The notes: generated from the letters alone by a model not told the origin. DNA of 64,000 nucleotides from Pelodera strongyloides (GCA_036852015.1 JAANDG010000531.1:1-64000), one strand, 5' to 3'. Numbered from the stretch's first letter, positions 42,786 to 55,668 are shown. A program made the numbers and translations.

Positions 42786-45700
42786 TCAGAAGAAATCCAT
42801 AATCGACGTGAGGAATCGGCTGGTTTTCCTTCTTCGCGAACACGATTTGCTATCATCTCGTCCCACTGATTTATCGTTCTGATTGACATTATTCGAATAA
42901 CGATACGGTACCTGAAAAGAAGTGTTTTGTAATATGAAGACAAACCTTAGTAACTTAAAACCAACTTACGTAGTTTAGGAGAAATACAAATTAAGATTAT
43001 TCCTTCACGAAACGAATAACCAAGTGATTGCGATGAATATGGGAACTATCAAAAGAGTAAACCGTATCTACCAACCAGAGTAAAGGGTCAAGTCTTCACA
43101 CATGGTAAACCAGGCGGGGATAAACTTATGTATATGTTAGGTGTATGGCAATATGGTAGACCTATAAGAACGCTCACCTTTCGTAGTTCTGCCTCTTTAT
43201 CTTCAGGTACGTCTGTGCCCACATCGAATTCTTGTGTTCGATTCTAAAGTGCTTTTTTTAGGAAACGAATATTTTAAGTTTTGTAGCTTTACTATTCGTT
43301 TGCAAGTATTTACTTACTCTTTACCAGGACGAGTTCTATTAGATAACTGTAAACTAAAGAATGGAAACAAAGTTATTAAAGACAGATTAAGAATATCGAG
43401 CACCAGAACAATGATAGGACACCTACCGCCACGGTGATAACTTCAGTCCCTGAAACAATTAATAAAGTCTTTTTTTTATTGATGGTAAGATTTTTCATGA
43501 ATGGCTTACACGCTGTTCAAAGTTTTAAAAGCAATCTACAAAAGATCAATTTAGGACAGTTATGAACCATAGCTGTCAGATAATTGATTGCACAATCTAA
43601 CGATATAGATATAATCTGACAAAGTTATCCAAATTACATAATTACTTAACCATGACTCACTCGTATTCCGCCTTCTGGTAGCTGGTCGGTGAGGTACCGT
43701 CTTTAGTACGGACCTCGGTGGCATTCTATCTCTATTCATGTGATGACTTCGCGAAGCAATAGCCCCAATTTTTATAGCGTCGGCACCCATTTTGTGAGCC
43801 GCGGCGCTATTTGGCAGCTGAAAATTGTTTTGTTCTTTTCGATGTAAGATTACTGAGAAGAAATTACTTATTTTCATAAGAATATATTTTACGCTCGTAT
43901 GTAAACAATATTTTATCGACATAAAGCTGAATTAACTCTAGCTAGACTTCGCAAACTAAAATCAACCAACTACTTACAAGTGCATCATAAACTTGTTGAA
44001 CGGCTAATATTGTATCGTCAGTTATGGGCCTCTCCACAACAACGGACAGTTTTCCTTGTTCGGCAAAACATTTGTGATATTCTTCGCCGAAGAATAGACT
44101 GTAGTACGGAATCTGGAACAATTTTAAACTCTTAGGTTATTGGGAACGATTTTCCAAATAATCTAATTTTGTGACGGGTTTTGTAAGTAATTACCATATT
44201 GACTGTTTACTAAAAAAAGGAAGGGAGAGGAAACGACTCCGTTGACGGTTGTTTATTTACGAATTATTAAAATAATTAATATTAAATATTCACTCACCGG
44301 TGTTCCATTCAAGTCCAATAGTGCATCTCCAACAGCAAGGTGTCGCGCTGCTATTGAACTGTTTTCGATCTAAATATGTTGAGGTAAGACAATCGACGTA
44401 AGCGACGCTTATAAACTACAGTAATTAAACTCAAGGTTAAACTGTGTTAGGTACTTAGGTACTGTAATTGTAATTAACTGTATATGTCTTCAGAGCGTTT
44501 ACGGCTTACTTTATAGGATGTATGAGTTGCTTCTTTAAAAAATAATACAAACCAAGTTCGTTCTGGAGGAGAAAAAACTCACATCGTGCACGTAGACCCT
44601 ATTCTTAACCTTGAATGTGCTGAAAGCGCCCATCTTCCGTAAGTCGTGCTTGTCCGGTTTAACTGAAATGACGAATTTTATTACTTCAACGTACAATTTT
44701 CGGATGCGTAGGAAATTACGTCTGCCTAACTACTACTACTCTACTCTGTCAAGAGAAGACAAGGTTTAGCATTGGTGGCCTCAACTTCAACTAATTTTAG
44801 TAATTAAAATTACCTTTAATTAACATGTAGGCGAATCCGTCACTCCTCACTAATTTAATTTCCTTTGCTCTGTCCTTAGGAAGGGGAACTGCGCCATAAC
44901 GGCGAAATACACGAAGCTCTACCTAAACCTAATAGTTAAGTAAAAAGCTCTGTTTATCACAAAAAAAACTTTCCATAATCAAATCAGATGTTTAAAACTT
45001 CAACGCAGCCTATCAACTGATTCACAAAGTTTTTCTTTTGTCAATAGGACAATAAATAAATTCCTATGTCGTCAAGATTCGCACCCTTTTCTCACACATA
45101 CTCGCAACGAGCGAATGGTTATCCATATCGCCGACCGATTTTCCGTTGACCTAAAATATTAGGAATAGAGTATGGCACGTGGTTTTGAAATTAATTTTTA
45201 TATTCATTATTCTTAAATTTGATGCATCTTGTGTTTATGCCGGAAGGGCGATGATTGAACTGAACATAATATATAGAAATGAAATACAGTGATATTTGAT
45301 TATGCCATGTTTCAAGCAAAGGTTAAAATGAGTGGATCCGAAGTAGTAATCCAGTAATGAAGGGTAATGCAAAAAAAGAAGGCAGCCCAATGAAAAGAAA
45401 TGAGCTCACCCCTCCAATAATATCTCCCAATATCAGATTTTCTCGTGCAAATTCCGCTTCTTCATGGATGAAAATCACCCTCCGTTGAGCGTCGACGTCG
45501 ATAAAGCCGCCGTAGATATTCTGGAATAAGATTCATTTTTCTACTCTCAGGGATCTTTTTTCGAGGTGCGCGGCTGCACGAAAAGGTAATCTGGCCCATA
45601 TGGCACCGTTGCATGCTGCTCTTGATGTAGTAGCGCCGCGCACTTTTAGCGCGTTTGCCAGCTACGCACTCCGCTGCGGCATTTAGTGCAGCGTAAGCTG

Positions 45701-48356
45701 AACTATTATTTGGTCTAAAAAAGTACAAAAAAAAAATCATACCATATCCCAGTCAATTTCCAGCGTTATATTGATCACTTCGTAGCGTATATTCGGATGA
45801 GCCTTCACCCTTTTGTCAGGGCCCTTTTCGTCGTTCATCGGCTGAAATAAGAATTATTACAGACATAATAATGTTTACTAAGTTCATACCAAGACTAAAC
45901 TCGCGTCAAATTTAAGGTCATCGGAACACGCCCTGCCATGTCAGCATTGTCAGCCATACCAAATTGAAGAAATCCGGAATGCTCTCTATCTAGCCGACGC
46001 TCATACCTATGAATTTACGTACCTTAAACACTCGATACTTTTTCTTTTTGGCCTCTTTCTTCGTAGGTGTCGCTTCTTCTCGTGAGGGGACCTGAACATT
46101 GAGGTGCACATTCTGGAATCTATTATACCTAGGTCATGCATGGAACAATTGGGTGCTTAGCTTTAGTGGAGGAATTTACTAGGTCTAGTACATTACCACT
46201 GAAATAAAAGGTAAGACTAAATAGAAAGCCCCAGTTCTGACCCATTATTTTCAGAAAGCATTACCTTTTCCTCTTCTTCGAGCTCCTGCAATTAAATACT
46301 AGTGAAAAAATATATACACAAAATTATATTTACGTTGCCTAAGTTTCTACTTTTTACAGTAACAACGACACAAAGAAACAAATGGAACAAGTGGTTCTGT
46401 AATATTTATTTGGAAATGGTATCAGATTAGTTGATAATGATAAACCAACCCCATCTTCATCGTTTCTCCGTATTCTCTCATTACTTCCAGTCTCTTTGCA
46501 ATTCAAATTTTCCTGTAAACATAGGGAAAATCTATTCCGGATTTGCGAGTACAGAATAAAAAAACACTGTTTGAGCATATGTAGTTCAAAGAGACATAAC
46601 AACCTGTTTTGGAACGGACTTCGGGCTACTGCATTCCCATGTATCATATGAGCACGATTAGAATAAAAAATCGAGCTCAATTCAAGCTCACTTGGCATAA
46701 ATACATAGAAATCTAGTTGTCCATCATACGTTTCAAAAAAGGGCCGTTATACTGCCTTAATAATAAAATGTTCAACTATACGATACTATAATGACTTAAA
46801 AATCCATAGAAATGGGAATAAGCCTGCAGGTCTACACATATCATATGTCTGGAAAATACGCCCACTGTAGTAATAAGGCCCATAGCTTTCAATGTCTAAC
46901 CTTTGATATATCTTCCTTGGACACTGGCTTCTTTTTACGGCGATCCTGAATATAGCTTACCAACTTCACAATGTATAAAACGATCTCACCCAGACAGGAA
47001 CGACCCTTTATGGTAGAGTCTCTAGAAACGGAGTATATCTAATTTTTGTATATTTTCATGGATATAATTTTCCCACCCACTTCTCTAAATAGCTTTCAGG
47101 CAATTCACCAACTACATTAGATGATTAGATATGCATATAAACTGCTACCCTTTTCATTTTCTCCTTGTCCATCTTTGCATTATTACTATCCCTCTCTCTA
47201 GATGGTTTCTCTTTGTCTTTGGGACCTCGTGGCCGTTCACGATCTTTTCCCTTTGACTGCAAAAATGTAGTATAGTAAACAGTCTGATTCTGATTTGCAG
47301 AACATGTCAGAGAATAAGAGTCGAGCTTATACTTATATCCAACTAAATATAGAAGTCAAAGTCATAACAAAGTCATAACCATAGGCCCATAGGCGACAAT
47401 GAGCACGCGTTAACACAATGTTGGGAAAGAGTCTTCCATTACTTGATGAACCAAGCTTATGGAGCCTAAATATGCTCATACTAATTAGCAGCTAACTATT
47501 CGATTGGCGTGCACCTTGCAGATTACCTTTTTCCGCTTAACCATATCATATGCTGCTTCTTTCTCCTTTATATTAGAAGAGGTTTGCTCTGCTGCATTTA
47601 GTTCTGATAACCGGTCGAGGATTCGTTCTGTAATACGTTGTATAAAAATCCTGATTATCAAAAGTATTTGACTGTTGATAGCAAAAATTTCAGATTTATC
47701 GCGTGAAAATTACTTCTCTCAACTCTGAACCGGCAACCGGCTTCTAGTACGTGTTTGTAAACCACGTGTAATACTGCTTTGATGTTCCATTTATTATTAA
47801 TATTAGAACATTGTCTCACCATGACTCGCCCTTCGCTGATCGAATTCTGCAGATCGATTCTAAATATTTCAGAATCGATAAAGTTGATGAAGTTCAAAAA
47901 AATACACTATTTCATAGCTATTCTGAATCCGTGCCTGGAATTTTCAAGTTCTATCGCCGCCGAATCAAACCAGATACCAAACAATCTTTACGTCTTTACC
48001 TGATTGTTTTTGACTGATTCGTCATAATTCCTTGAATTGTCATCTTTTTTCCTAGGGCGAAAACTTGCCGGATCTAAAACTCAAAAATATGCGAATTAGT
48101 TGTATTGGATAGGAGACTGACTAGTTTTCGAGTAACTGGACGGTTAACTAGCTAATTATCGAAAATAATCAATCATAAAAGAAATCACCTCGATCTTCGG
48201 CTGCCCTCAATTGCTCCTGAAATATTTTTTTTCTCAACTCATATACATTTCTCTCTCTCCACCTCTTCATCTTTCTCCCATGTCCCTCTTCCTCGCTATC
48301 TATTTCTCTACCTTATTTCTCCCTTCTACCTCTCCTCTCCCTCTTTATCTCTCTCT

Positions 48357-48397
<41 letters not shown>

Positions 48398-50126
48398 GTT
48401 TACCGTTGAAACGCTTTTCTTCTTTACTACAGGTCGGCCTTCCGAATCATCATTGTCGCGTGGTGGTTTGTCAGAGGATTCTGAATAAAATTTTTTAAGT
48501 TTTATTGATGTTTTAACTTTTTTAATTTTTTTTTTAATTTGACGTTTTGTTGCATTCAATTGAAACGAGAAATTTTCGAAAAACTAACAAATATAGGGAG
48601 AGAAATTAGTTGCTTTATGTTAACAAATATATCTCTAGCAACGAGGAGGTATAAGCATAAAACGAAAGAAGAATAAAAACGAACCAGCAGTCCGCTTCTC
48701 CTGAAATGAAAACTTTCACAACAAGAATTTGATTTAATATGTAAAAGGTAATATTTGCTAATAAGCATAATCATACAGAACAGCTACGCATGTTATTATC
48801 GTATGCCCATTCCGTATACTTGGAGAAATAGAATACATTTTAACAGATAAATATAAATAAAACAAACAACACTATCTCGTCGCTTTTGTTTAACCTTATC
48901 CACACTGCCACTGGGCCGTACACTCGCATTCACGTCGACTGAAAGAAAAGAAGGTATCATCTTAGGCTTTGATAGTTGGGGCCTTGGCTCAGACCTAGGC
49001 TTAGGGTCACTTACAGAAATCCAAAAGAATGGGCTTTAGACTTAGAGATCAACCACCAAGTTTACGGAAAGATTTTGGTCCCTCGTCATTTTGGTCCCTC
49101 GTCAGTATACGTGCGTTGTGAAGCCCCGTGTCTTAGGGTTCTTGTTAGTTGACATTTGACATTAGTTGTCCATTATTACACTGCATGCTCTTTCTTTGTT
49201 TATTTGTTTATTGTCTTCCAATAAACCATATTATTATTATTCCAAAAATTTGACTATATTTACATTTTCGTATAATTATAAAGAGATCAACCACCAAGTT
49301 TACGGAACGATTCCAAAAATCGCTAAGAGCGTCTTGACTATATTTACATTTTCGTATAATTATTCATTGATGACTCTGACTCACCATATTCTTCGTCTCT
49401 TCCCTAAAATACTGTCGTTTATTGTGTTCATACATTCAGACCTTCAGATTTATTGAATATATATAACGTTGTGGAAAGTTATATTAAACATGTGGGTATT
49501 AGTCTTTATGTAGGTAAACGACATCGTCAAGATGCGCCATTGTCCTCTTTGGATTTGATGCAAAAATACCACTTTTCTTATAGCATACAAGCCTACTGGC
49601 TGCCTAGCTACCGTCGTCACTCTTGGCGGGTAACATCAGGTAAGTTACAGTTACATGGTACTGTCCCCCAGTGTTAACCTACAGTTACAGTGCCCCATAC
49701 AACAGAATTGGAACAACTAATTATGCCTTATAAACAGAACTGTCAAACCTTTGGTGGGCGCTTCCGGTACCTATCACGGCTAATTCGCTTCTCTAAAAAC
49801 CGTTCTATATTATTATAGAGAAAATGAACTTTTCTCAGCTTTATTTAAACAGTGAGAAATAAAGTTCAAAGCACTAGGCCGCTACGCATTACCTTTATCC
49901 CGCTCTTCTTTTCGTCTTAGAGGTGAACAGTCATTGTTATCGCTGAAAGGCCAAAGGAATAAGAATAGCCGAAAGAACTAATAATTACAGTTAAAAACAC
50001 TGTTTGACCGTCTACAGACCATTTGGAAACCACATTGGTGGCTGCTCAAGTGGACTTCGAATGATTTGAAAAGGAAAATTAGTAAATAAAATCCCCAACT
50101 CACTCATCGTTATGTATTGGATTCAT
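42786..50126 (-). CDS. Charged protein with two PDZ-like domains (25 exons)
   Basis: Exons: 50104-50126, 49893-49942, 48895-48938, 48685-48700, 48431-48480, 48189-48216, 48000-48073, 47820-47859, 47527-47627, 47149-47256, 46901-46945, 46450-46512, 46265-46285, 46023-46091, 45743-45841, 45410-45520, 45085-45150, 44814-44922, 44583-44662, 44298-44369, 43978-44112, 43661-43817, 43427-43449, 43178-43243, 42786-42911. The sum is 1776 nt (591 aa), in phase throughout. Residues 1-250 are Lys/Glu/Asp-rich and probably disordered (RPRGPKDKEKPSRERD). Residues about 255-345 form a first PDZ-like fold (FIHEEAEFARENLILGDIIG, VNGKSVGDMDNHSLVASM). Residues about 355-455 form a second (IKLVRSDGFAYMLIK, IENSSIAARHLAVGDALLDL, NGTP). 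PDZ domains bind C-terminal peptides, so this is likely an intracellular scaffold; the partner is unknown. The terminal exon was read in the phase set by its donor (ending FLTSIMDFF); another frame stays open to 42695. Several exons are under 30 nt, so small errors are possible. Confidence 0.75.
48240..48405. repeat. CT-rich microsatellite
   Basis: Long TCTCTCTC tract (about 48340-48400) with irregular CCTCT sequence before it. It lies in a PDZ-gene intron. Confidence 0.9.
49085..49235 (+). mobile_element. Dispersed repeat, probable LINE 3' end fragment (copy b)
   Basis: GTCAGTATACGTGCGTTGTG followed by GCCCCGTGTCTTAGGGTTCT aligns with 23225-23360. It ends CCAATAAACCATATTATTAT. It lies in an intron of the PDZ gene on the strand opposite to it. 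Confidence 0.45.
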
Positions 50127-51138
50127 GTTTGCAATGCTCCATAAAAAGACGGCTCAAACCCACCGCCAACAAATATATAAAAATAGATTTTCGTTTCGCT
50201 AAGATCCTTTTATACATCGTCTCAGGGTCAACATTTGTAATTTGCATGTTTTCCGATCGCTGCTATTTTATTTTTATGCTCAAGTACGTTTCGGTGATAA
50301 AATATACATAATTACATACACTCCCGCAGGACTTAAGTTTTTGTTGTTACGACGGACTTCAGATTTAGTGCGCGTATTGAGAAAATAGTCCGCTCTTCAA
50401 TGGTGACTGCAAATTGTATCACAAGATCCATTGCAAACAAATCCCTCGGTTTATGTTAAACATTATAATGCTTACGTCCGTCCAATTTTGGAATATGCTC
50501 CTACTGTTCTAAAAACGAAATACACTTGCTAGAACGAGTGCAAAATCTTTTCACAAAAAGAGCTCTCGATAAAATTTATTGTAAATATTATCCAAGTATC
50601 ACCAAACAACACATCTATTACAAAACATTTTTATTCAAGATCCCTGTGGGCACATAAACATAGCATCAGCAGGTATTTCTCGTAGCTTGAGTCCATCGAA
50701 CTAAATGTAAAGCATAACAGGTTGAGCTCACTGGGAAAAGTTTCCTTGAATTTTTTATTCCGAAAGTCTGGTTATTAAGAAAAATTACCGTTATTCGTTA
50801 CCGTAGTTCCACGCGCTACCGCACTCCTACACGGGGTGTACTCTGTAGCCTTTAACTATCGTAGACATACCCTGAACTCTACCCTGAACTCAAGGATCGC
50901 AGTCATTTCATTATCGTCTTTTTACTTCAATTATCAATAAATATAAAAATATACCTAAAAAAATACCTTTTCAATGCCAATTTACAGAAAATTTATCACA
51001 GTGAAAAACATCCCTTGTTTTGAGTTTTGATTTTTGACAAAATGGGGTGTTTTCTAAATCGCAACGGGACTTGGCCGGTTGCCAATGATGACAATACAAA
51101 GAAAAACCGGGGAAGAGGGAAGTGTCTGATCTACTGTC
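50127..51138. other. Intergenic region with decayed LINE
   Basis: Between the PDZ gene start and the stop of the next minus-strand gene. Apart from the LINE remnant at 50330-50760 no structure is supported. Confidence 0.5.
50330..50760 (+). mobile_element. Decayed LINE reverse-transcriptase C-terminal fragment
   Basis: Plus-strand frames contain YNAYVRPILEYAP and, after a frameshift, LLERVQNLFTKRALDKIYC. These match the order seen at the end of LINE RT proteins (VRPxLEYA, then LExVQxxFTKR). Stops and frameshifts break the frame, so it is a pseudogene. It differs from the LINE at 33480-34740. Confidence 0.65.
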
Positions 51139-53018
51139 TCAGTTGTCTTTATCATACTGTACCTTATCAAAACACAACCGAGGGGATTTCTTTCCCTGGG
51201 TTAAATTTTCAGTAAATTGACACCGGAATGGTATTTTTCTAGGTGCTTTGTCATGTGTATGGATAATTGAAGTAAAAAGGCGAATTTGAAGTGACTGCGA
51301 TCCTTTAAGTAAACGGAAACTTACGTATAATAACTGTCCATCAACATCACATTGTATCATTTCAACTGTGATCCACATGCCGTGAGTGAGCGAGAGAATT
51401 GGAAGATTATCCGAGCATCTAGGAATGTAAAATTTAGAAATTACGGGTGAAGGTGTGAGGGGATTTTCAGCACATGTAAGGCAAATACAAAGGATTTTCC
51501 TTCTATCTGGCTCTTCTACTCTCGCTTATCTCTTATCTTCTCTCTTCCTCTCTTCTTCCTCTCTTCTTCCTCTCTTCTCTCTTCCTCTTCGACTTTCTCT
51601 CCCTCTATCCCTCTCTCTATCTCTCTTAAAATATTATATGTAATCCATGCTCCAAGCTCATGATGCTACTCACGTTCAGTTTCCGAAATAAGTTCACTCA
51701 CAGATAATAGTAGGTTCTCGTTTCCTTGTCGTATTCTCTATTTTGTTCGGTCAGCGGAGTGCAGCCTGCCTCGTCCAATGGGCAGAATGGTGAGGATGGA
51801 GGTAATGGACATTTATTCTCTGGAAGATTTTCCGTCTCCACGATTCCCTCATTAGTTGAAGGGACGATGGGACTTCGTGAAAGCACAGCTGAAAGCAATT
51901 CGTTAAATTTCAAATTTTCAAGGTACGTTCAGAAATATTTCTTAAAGTTTTTCATCACACTCGATTAGTTCTGCAAAGTTGCATTATTGGTTTAGTTGCC
52001 CAAGTTTGAGATTATTATGTTTACGTTTACGGTAATAGATAAGCCTAATAAGTTGTAGCAAAGGCTATAGAATAGAAAACTCTAGAATATCGACAGCATG
52101 TAAACTCTGGGGAACCACTGGGACATAATTAATATTCCCGAAATAGCACAGAATACTTACATTGTGTCACTGTCGTGGATAGAGGCTGGATAGTAGTAGT
52201 TCCTGGTAAAACAGTAGTTGTTGTACCAATCGACGTTGATAGTGTAGTACTTGTTGTGCTAGCCAATATAGGCTTCCGTGGAAGAGCAATAAAATACAAT
52301 GTTTACATCTAATTAGCCAATGATGTTCGTCATTGAAACACGTGACTTTGTCCTACTACATACCAACGATAAAGGATAACGTTTGGTGTGGCTGCTAGTG
52401 TCTAGGCCACATATAAAATAAAATAAAAATTGAAATAAGATTACTTGGATTTCAATGGTGATCTTCGAGCTCCGAAAGCGGCTAAAGATGAAAATTGTAT
52501 AAAGCTTGCTCTTGAAAATAGTCTCGTGTTTCGGAAGCTTATACAGGCAAAGCGGTGTGCCACGATGTTTTCAAGTATATGCTGGACAACTGTGTGTATT
52601 AAGACCATTTTTTTAAAGCGTTATAACAGTCTGTTTTGAAACTGCGCGGTACTGCGCCAGTTTTTTTAGTCAACTCTATTACTTTGCATAAACATACATG
52701 GGTATCCAGTTGCCCATCATACGTTTCAAAATCCGGCCGTTATATGGCTTTAAAAGTCTAGTTGCCCGCAAAAAGCACGTAAATATCCACCAATCATTGA
52801 AAAAACTCACCTGGAGCGAAAAGAATCGTGTTTCGATTTTGTCGCACAGCGCTTTGCTGGATAAATGCTGGAATAATCGTAATTAATTATCTCCCGTGTT
52901 AATGGCTTAGGGTTAAATTTTTTGCATTTTATAATAGCATGAAAATAAGCTAATTAAAATTATCAACTTACTCTGATGTGCAGGATCGACTGTGCGCATA
53001 CACGCTTTTGTCAGCCAT
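51139..53018 (-). CDS. Thr-rich, Cys-containing protein, unknown family (6 exons)
   Basis: Exons: 52972-53018, 52810-52855, 52364-52401, 52161-52258, 51702-51888, 51139-51418. The sum is 696 nt (231 aa) and phases agree. The start is MADKSVYAHSRSC. The middle is a Thr/Ser-rich mucin-like stretch (TTSTTLSTSIGTTTTVLPGT). The C-terminal half has spaced cysteines (ENKCPLPPSSPFCPLDEAGC, LPILSLTHGMWITVEMIQCD). No signal peptide is apparent at this start, so the first two exons are the weakest part of the model and the real start may differ. The acceptor of exon 4 (GGCTAG) was chosen for phase. I do not recognise the family. Confidence 0.45.
51500..51635. repeat. TCTTCC/CT-rich microsatellite
   Basis: TCTCTTCCTCTCTTCTTCC-type irregular tract followed by (TCTC)n. 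It lies in the last intron of the 51139-53018 gene. Confidence 0.85.
51990..52015 (+). other. Isolated copy of the satellite-flank motif
   Basis: GGTTTAGTTGCCCAAGTTTG followed by AGATTATTATG. It matches the TTTAATTACCCAAGTTTGAG motif of the satellite flanks at 18 of 20 positions, 34 kb away and without any satellite around it. Confidence 0.5.
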
Positions 53019-53840
53019 GGTGTTATTACGGAGAAGAATAAAGCGCGTATCTTCATTTCTTATATAAAGATTTATTGATAAAAACGACAAGTACAAAATA
53101 ACAGGGTAAGCGAGAAAATAAGAACCAGGTCCTACAGAGCTTTTTTGAAGATACACAGATTCCACGTTTACTTTAAAAAAACTAGCATTGAATTTAGCAC
53201 GGAGAATATATACCAGACGTCTTTGGCAATTTTTGTATTTGTTAAATACAAATTATGAACAAATATTGAATATAAGTCCACTTTGGTGGTCCCGAGTCCC
53301 GACACTTTAAAAGAAGATGCAAAAAAAGCCAAGGGTGATAAAAGAAGCACTAAAAATAACCAAATAACTTTTACTCTTACTCAACAAGCAGTTTTAGGTA
53401 ATACCGAAGAGAGTGGAAGTTCCAAAAATGGAGAAACGTCAAAAAATAGGCTAAATAGATCTTCGTATTTGGGGCGCATAGGTTGAGGGTATTTACGTTT
53501 TAGTGGAACTAGCTTTTACCGTGAATATGCAAGTTATAAAAGGAGTGTTTTGATACCATATGCATAGTAAAAGGAAAATGATAATAATATAAAAATGGCC
53601 GATTAGCGCCATTAGCGAGCTTTAACATAAAGAATTAAAGTTGTTTTGAATGTAATAATATGAATTATTCGTAAAGCTACTGTTGAATACATAAAATTTA
53701 ACCAAATAGGTAAGGTATTACGTCATCTTGATAATACTATATGTATAGGAAAAGGAAAATGATAATACTATAAAAATGGCCGATTAGCAGGCTTTCTATT
53801 TTTGAATAGAGGTCAGCCACTGAGGCATCAATCAAAAAAG
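53019..53840. other. Intergenic, nothing supported
   Basis: AT-rich. The plus-strand frame at 53283-53486 (KEDAKKAKGDKRSTK) lacks an ATG start and splice support. GGAAAATGATAATA-type sequence repeats near 53570 and 53750. Confidence 0.4.
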
Positions 53841-54145
53841 GCTCTGACAAGGGGTCGGCAACACCGTAAGGTGAGCGATTGGAAATCGCACCTCATAGGT
53901 AAAGAAAGTATGGTAAATAAACGTAAAACATATATGTAAAATTTTCTGTGGTCATCTGGGAATGGTAATGGGAACCCGTAGTGCTTAAGGTAAAAAGATG
54001 CCTTATCACATGCTTCCTGATGTAGGTAATCATCGGTTCGGTAGTGTAGAGGGTGAGTTCTCATCTATGGTCATGATGCCAAGGTTCAATCCCCACCAGG
54101 AATGGTTTTTTGGACTTGTCCAATGGGAGCTAGTTCCAGATGTTT
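53841..54145 (+). repeat. Left arm of a 300-bp inverted repeat with tRNA-like sequence
   Basis: Near-perfect reverse complement of 54550-54850. Inside, CATCGGTTCGGTAGTGTAGA and GGTTCAATCCCC (54083-54094) resemble the A and B boxes of a tRNA, which suggests a tRNA-derived SINE or MITE. Confidence 0.8.
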
Positions 54146-54166
54146 TCAAAAGCATAACTGATTTGA

Positions 54167-54484
54167 ATGAATTTTTTTGATGAATTTTTCAAACGTATTC
54201 TTTTCGTCCTTTTATTGTTTTATTTTTTGCTTTCGCATATGATACTTCATTTTCTCTTTTTTTTCTGTGAGTTTGTCAGAGCGGTTTCTATATTTTGGTA
54301 CAAATTTTTGGCCTTACTTGCCACATGTTGGTTAGAATTACTTCAAAAAAGGGCTAGTAAATATGATTGCGAAAATCAATATACTGTGAAACCGTATCCT
54401 GTTTGGAACATCCAATCAATATGGCTTGCTGTTTTGGTGTTTATCGCTCTGTATAATAGTATATACATAACCATTTCCTCATAG
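54167..54484 (+). CDS. Small hydrophobic ORF in the inverted-repeat spacer
   Basis: 105 codons with an ATG start, between the two arms. The N-terminal 60 residues are strongly hydrophobic (ILFVLLLFYFLLSHMILHFL), then a polar stretch (LQKRASKYDCENQYTVKPY) and a last hydrophobic segment (IWLAVLVFIALYNSIYI), so two or three membrane spans are possible. I do not recognise it. The AT-rich composition makes chance openness plausible, so coding status is doubtful. Confidence 0.3.
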   Translation: MNFFDEFFKRILFVLLLFYFLLSHMILHFLFFFCEFVRAVSIFWYKFLALLATCWLELLQKRASKYDCENQYTVKPYPVWNIQSIWLAVLVFIALYNSIYITISS

Positions 54485-54549
54485 TTTGACTAAAATAAAA
54501 ATAAAAACGTTGAAAACAAATTCATTCAAATCAGTTATACTTTTGAAAA

Positions 54550-54850
54550 TATCGAGAACTAGTCCCCACCGATAAAGTCCAAAAAAACATTCGTGGTGGG
54601 GGATTGAACCTTGGTCACCATGACCATAGATGAGAACTCACCCTCTACACTACCGAACCGATGGTTACCTAGTTCAGGAAGCATGTGATAAGGCATCTTT
54701 TTACCTTAAGCACTACGGGTTCCCATTACCATTCCCAGACGACCACAGAAAATTTTACATATATGTTTTACTTTTATTTACCATACTTTCTTTACCTATG
54801 AGGTGCGATTTCCAATCGCTCACCTTACGGTGTTGCCGACCCCTTGTGAG
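54550..54850 (-). repeat. Right arm of the 300-bp inverted repeat
   Basis: Reverse complement of 53841-54145 with few differences. It contains GGGGATTGAACCTTGG (B box on the minus strand) and CCTTACGGTGTTGCCGACCC at the outer end. Confidence 0.8.
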
Positions 54851-54929
54851 CGGTTTGACGGAGAAAAGGAACAAACGATTTTTTGGTATCCTAACTATGC
54901 CTTGATAACAGTAAATAGGAAACAAAGGA

Positions 54930-55075
54930 ACCCATTTGGAGGCGGTTCCCTGTTTTTGTTTTCGTCCGCCAACCCAATTGGTGACCTCTTCGTGACCATT
55001 TGGTGACCAAGTTTCATCGAAAACCATCACTAAGTGTTCACCAAATGGTCACGAACCAGTCACCAGATGCACCAC
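54930..55075. repeat. CCAAATGGT-type dispersed repeat, copy 2
   Basis: AACCCAATTGGTGACC, GACCATTTGGTGACCAAG and GTTCACCAAATGGTCACG in alternating orientation. It is related to 41335-41480 and 57590-57735. Confidence 0.65.
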
Positions 55076-55564
55076 CCCAACCAGCCAGTGAGCAATACAC
55101 ATAAAGCTCGGGGAAGTCGGCATCAGCTAACTGACTCTTACTTGAAGATATGACTCCTACTTACAGTTGATGTATTCTATTTTATGTTCTTTCAAACAGG
55201 GCACGTGGAGCAATCGCAAATGTTGTGCGGCAAAAGATTCCGCCGCGCGGCAAGCTGAGCAAATGATCAATGACTTAATGTTAATGTTAATCTCGGGTGA
55301 TGCACTGCGAACGTCTGGCGCAAAGTTGGCGCGACGAAGTGTAGGTACGTCAACTGTACCTAAATGCGAAAAACGGATGCTGAATCAGATAACCGGACGC
55401 GTGGCAACCTCGTTCTATCTTGGCAGTTTTCGCATACGAGTACAAAGCCTTCACTCTCACGAGAACCTAGCATGTCAGAAGACGTCGCGAGATATGCACC
55501 TAATATTTATCGCCACGCAACATATAAGTTTCGATGGAAGAGCATCTCAACGGTCTTGAAACTG

Positions 55565-55668
55565 ATCCCGCTAATGGAGCGTGCAAAAGAACTATCGAAT
55601 AATGATAATAAATACAGTTATAACTGTATTTATTATCATTATTCGATAGCACGCTCCATTAGCGGGAT
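55565..55668. repeat. 104-bp near-perfect palindrome
   Basis: Outer arms ATCCCGCTAATGGAGCGTG (55565-55583) and its exact complement (55650-55668). Inner arms of 29 bp (55592-55620 and 55621-55649) are perfect and meet at GTTATAAC without a loop. An 8-nt asymmetry (CAAAAGAA) interrupts the left arm. Confidence 0.95.
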
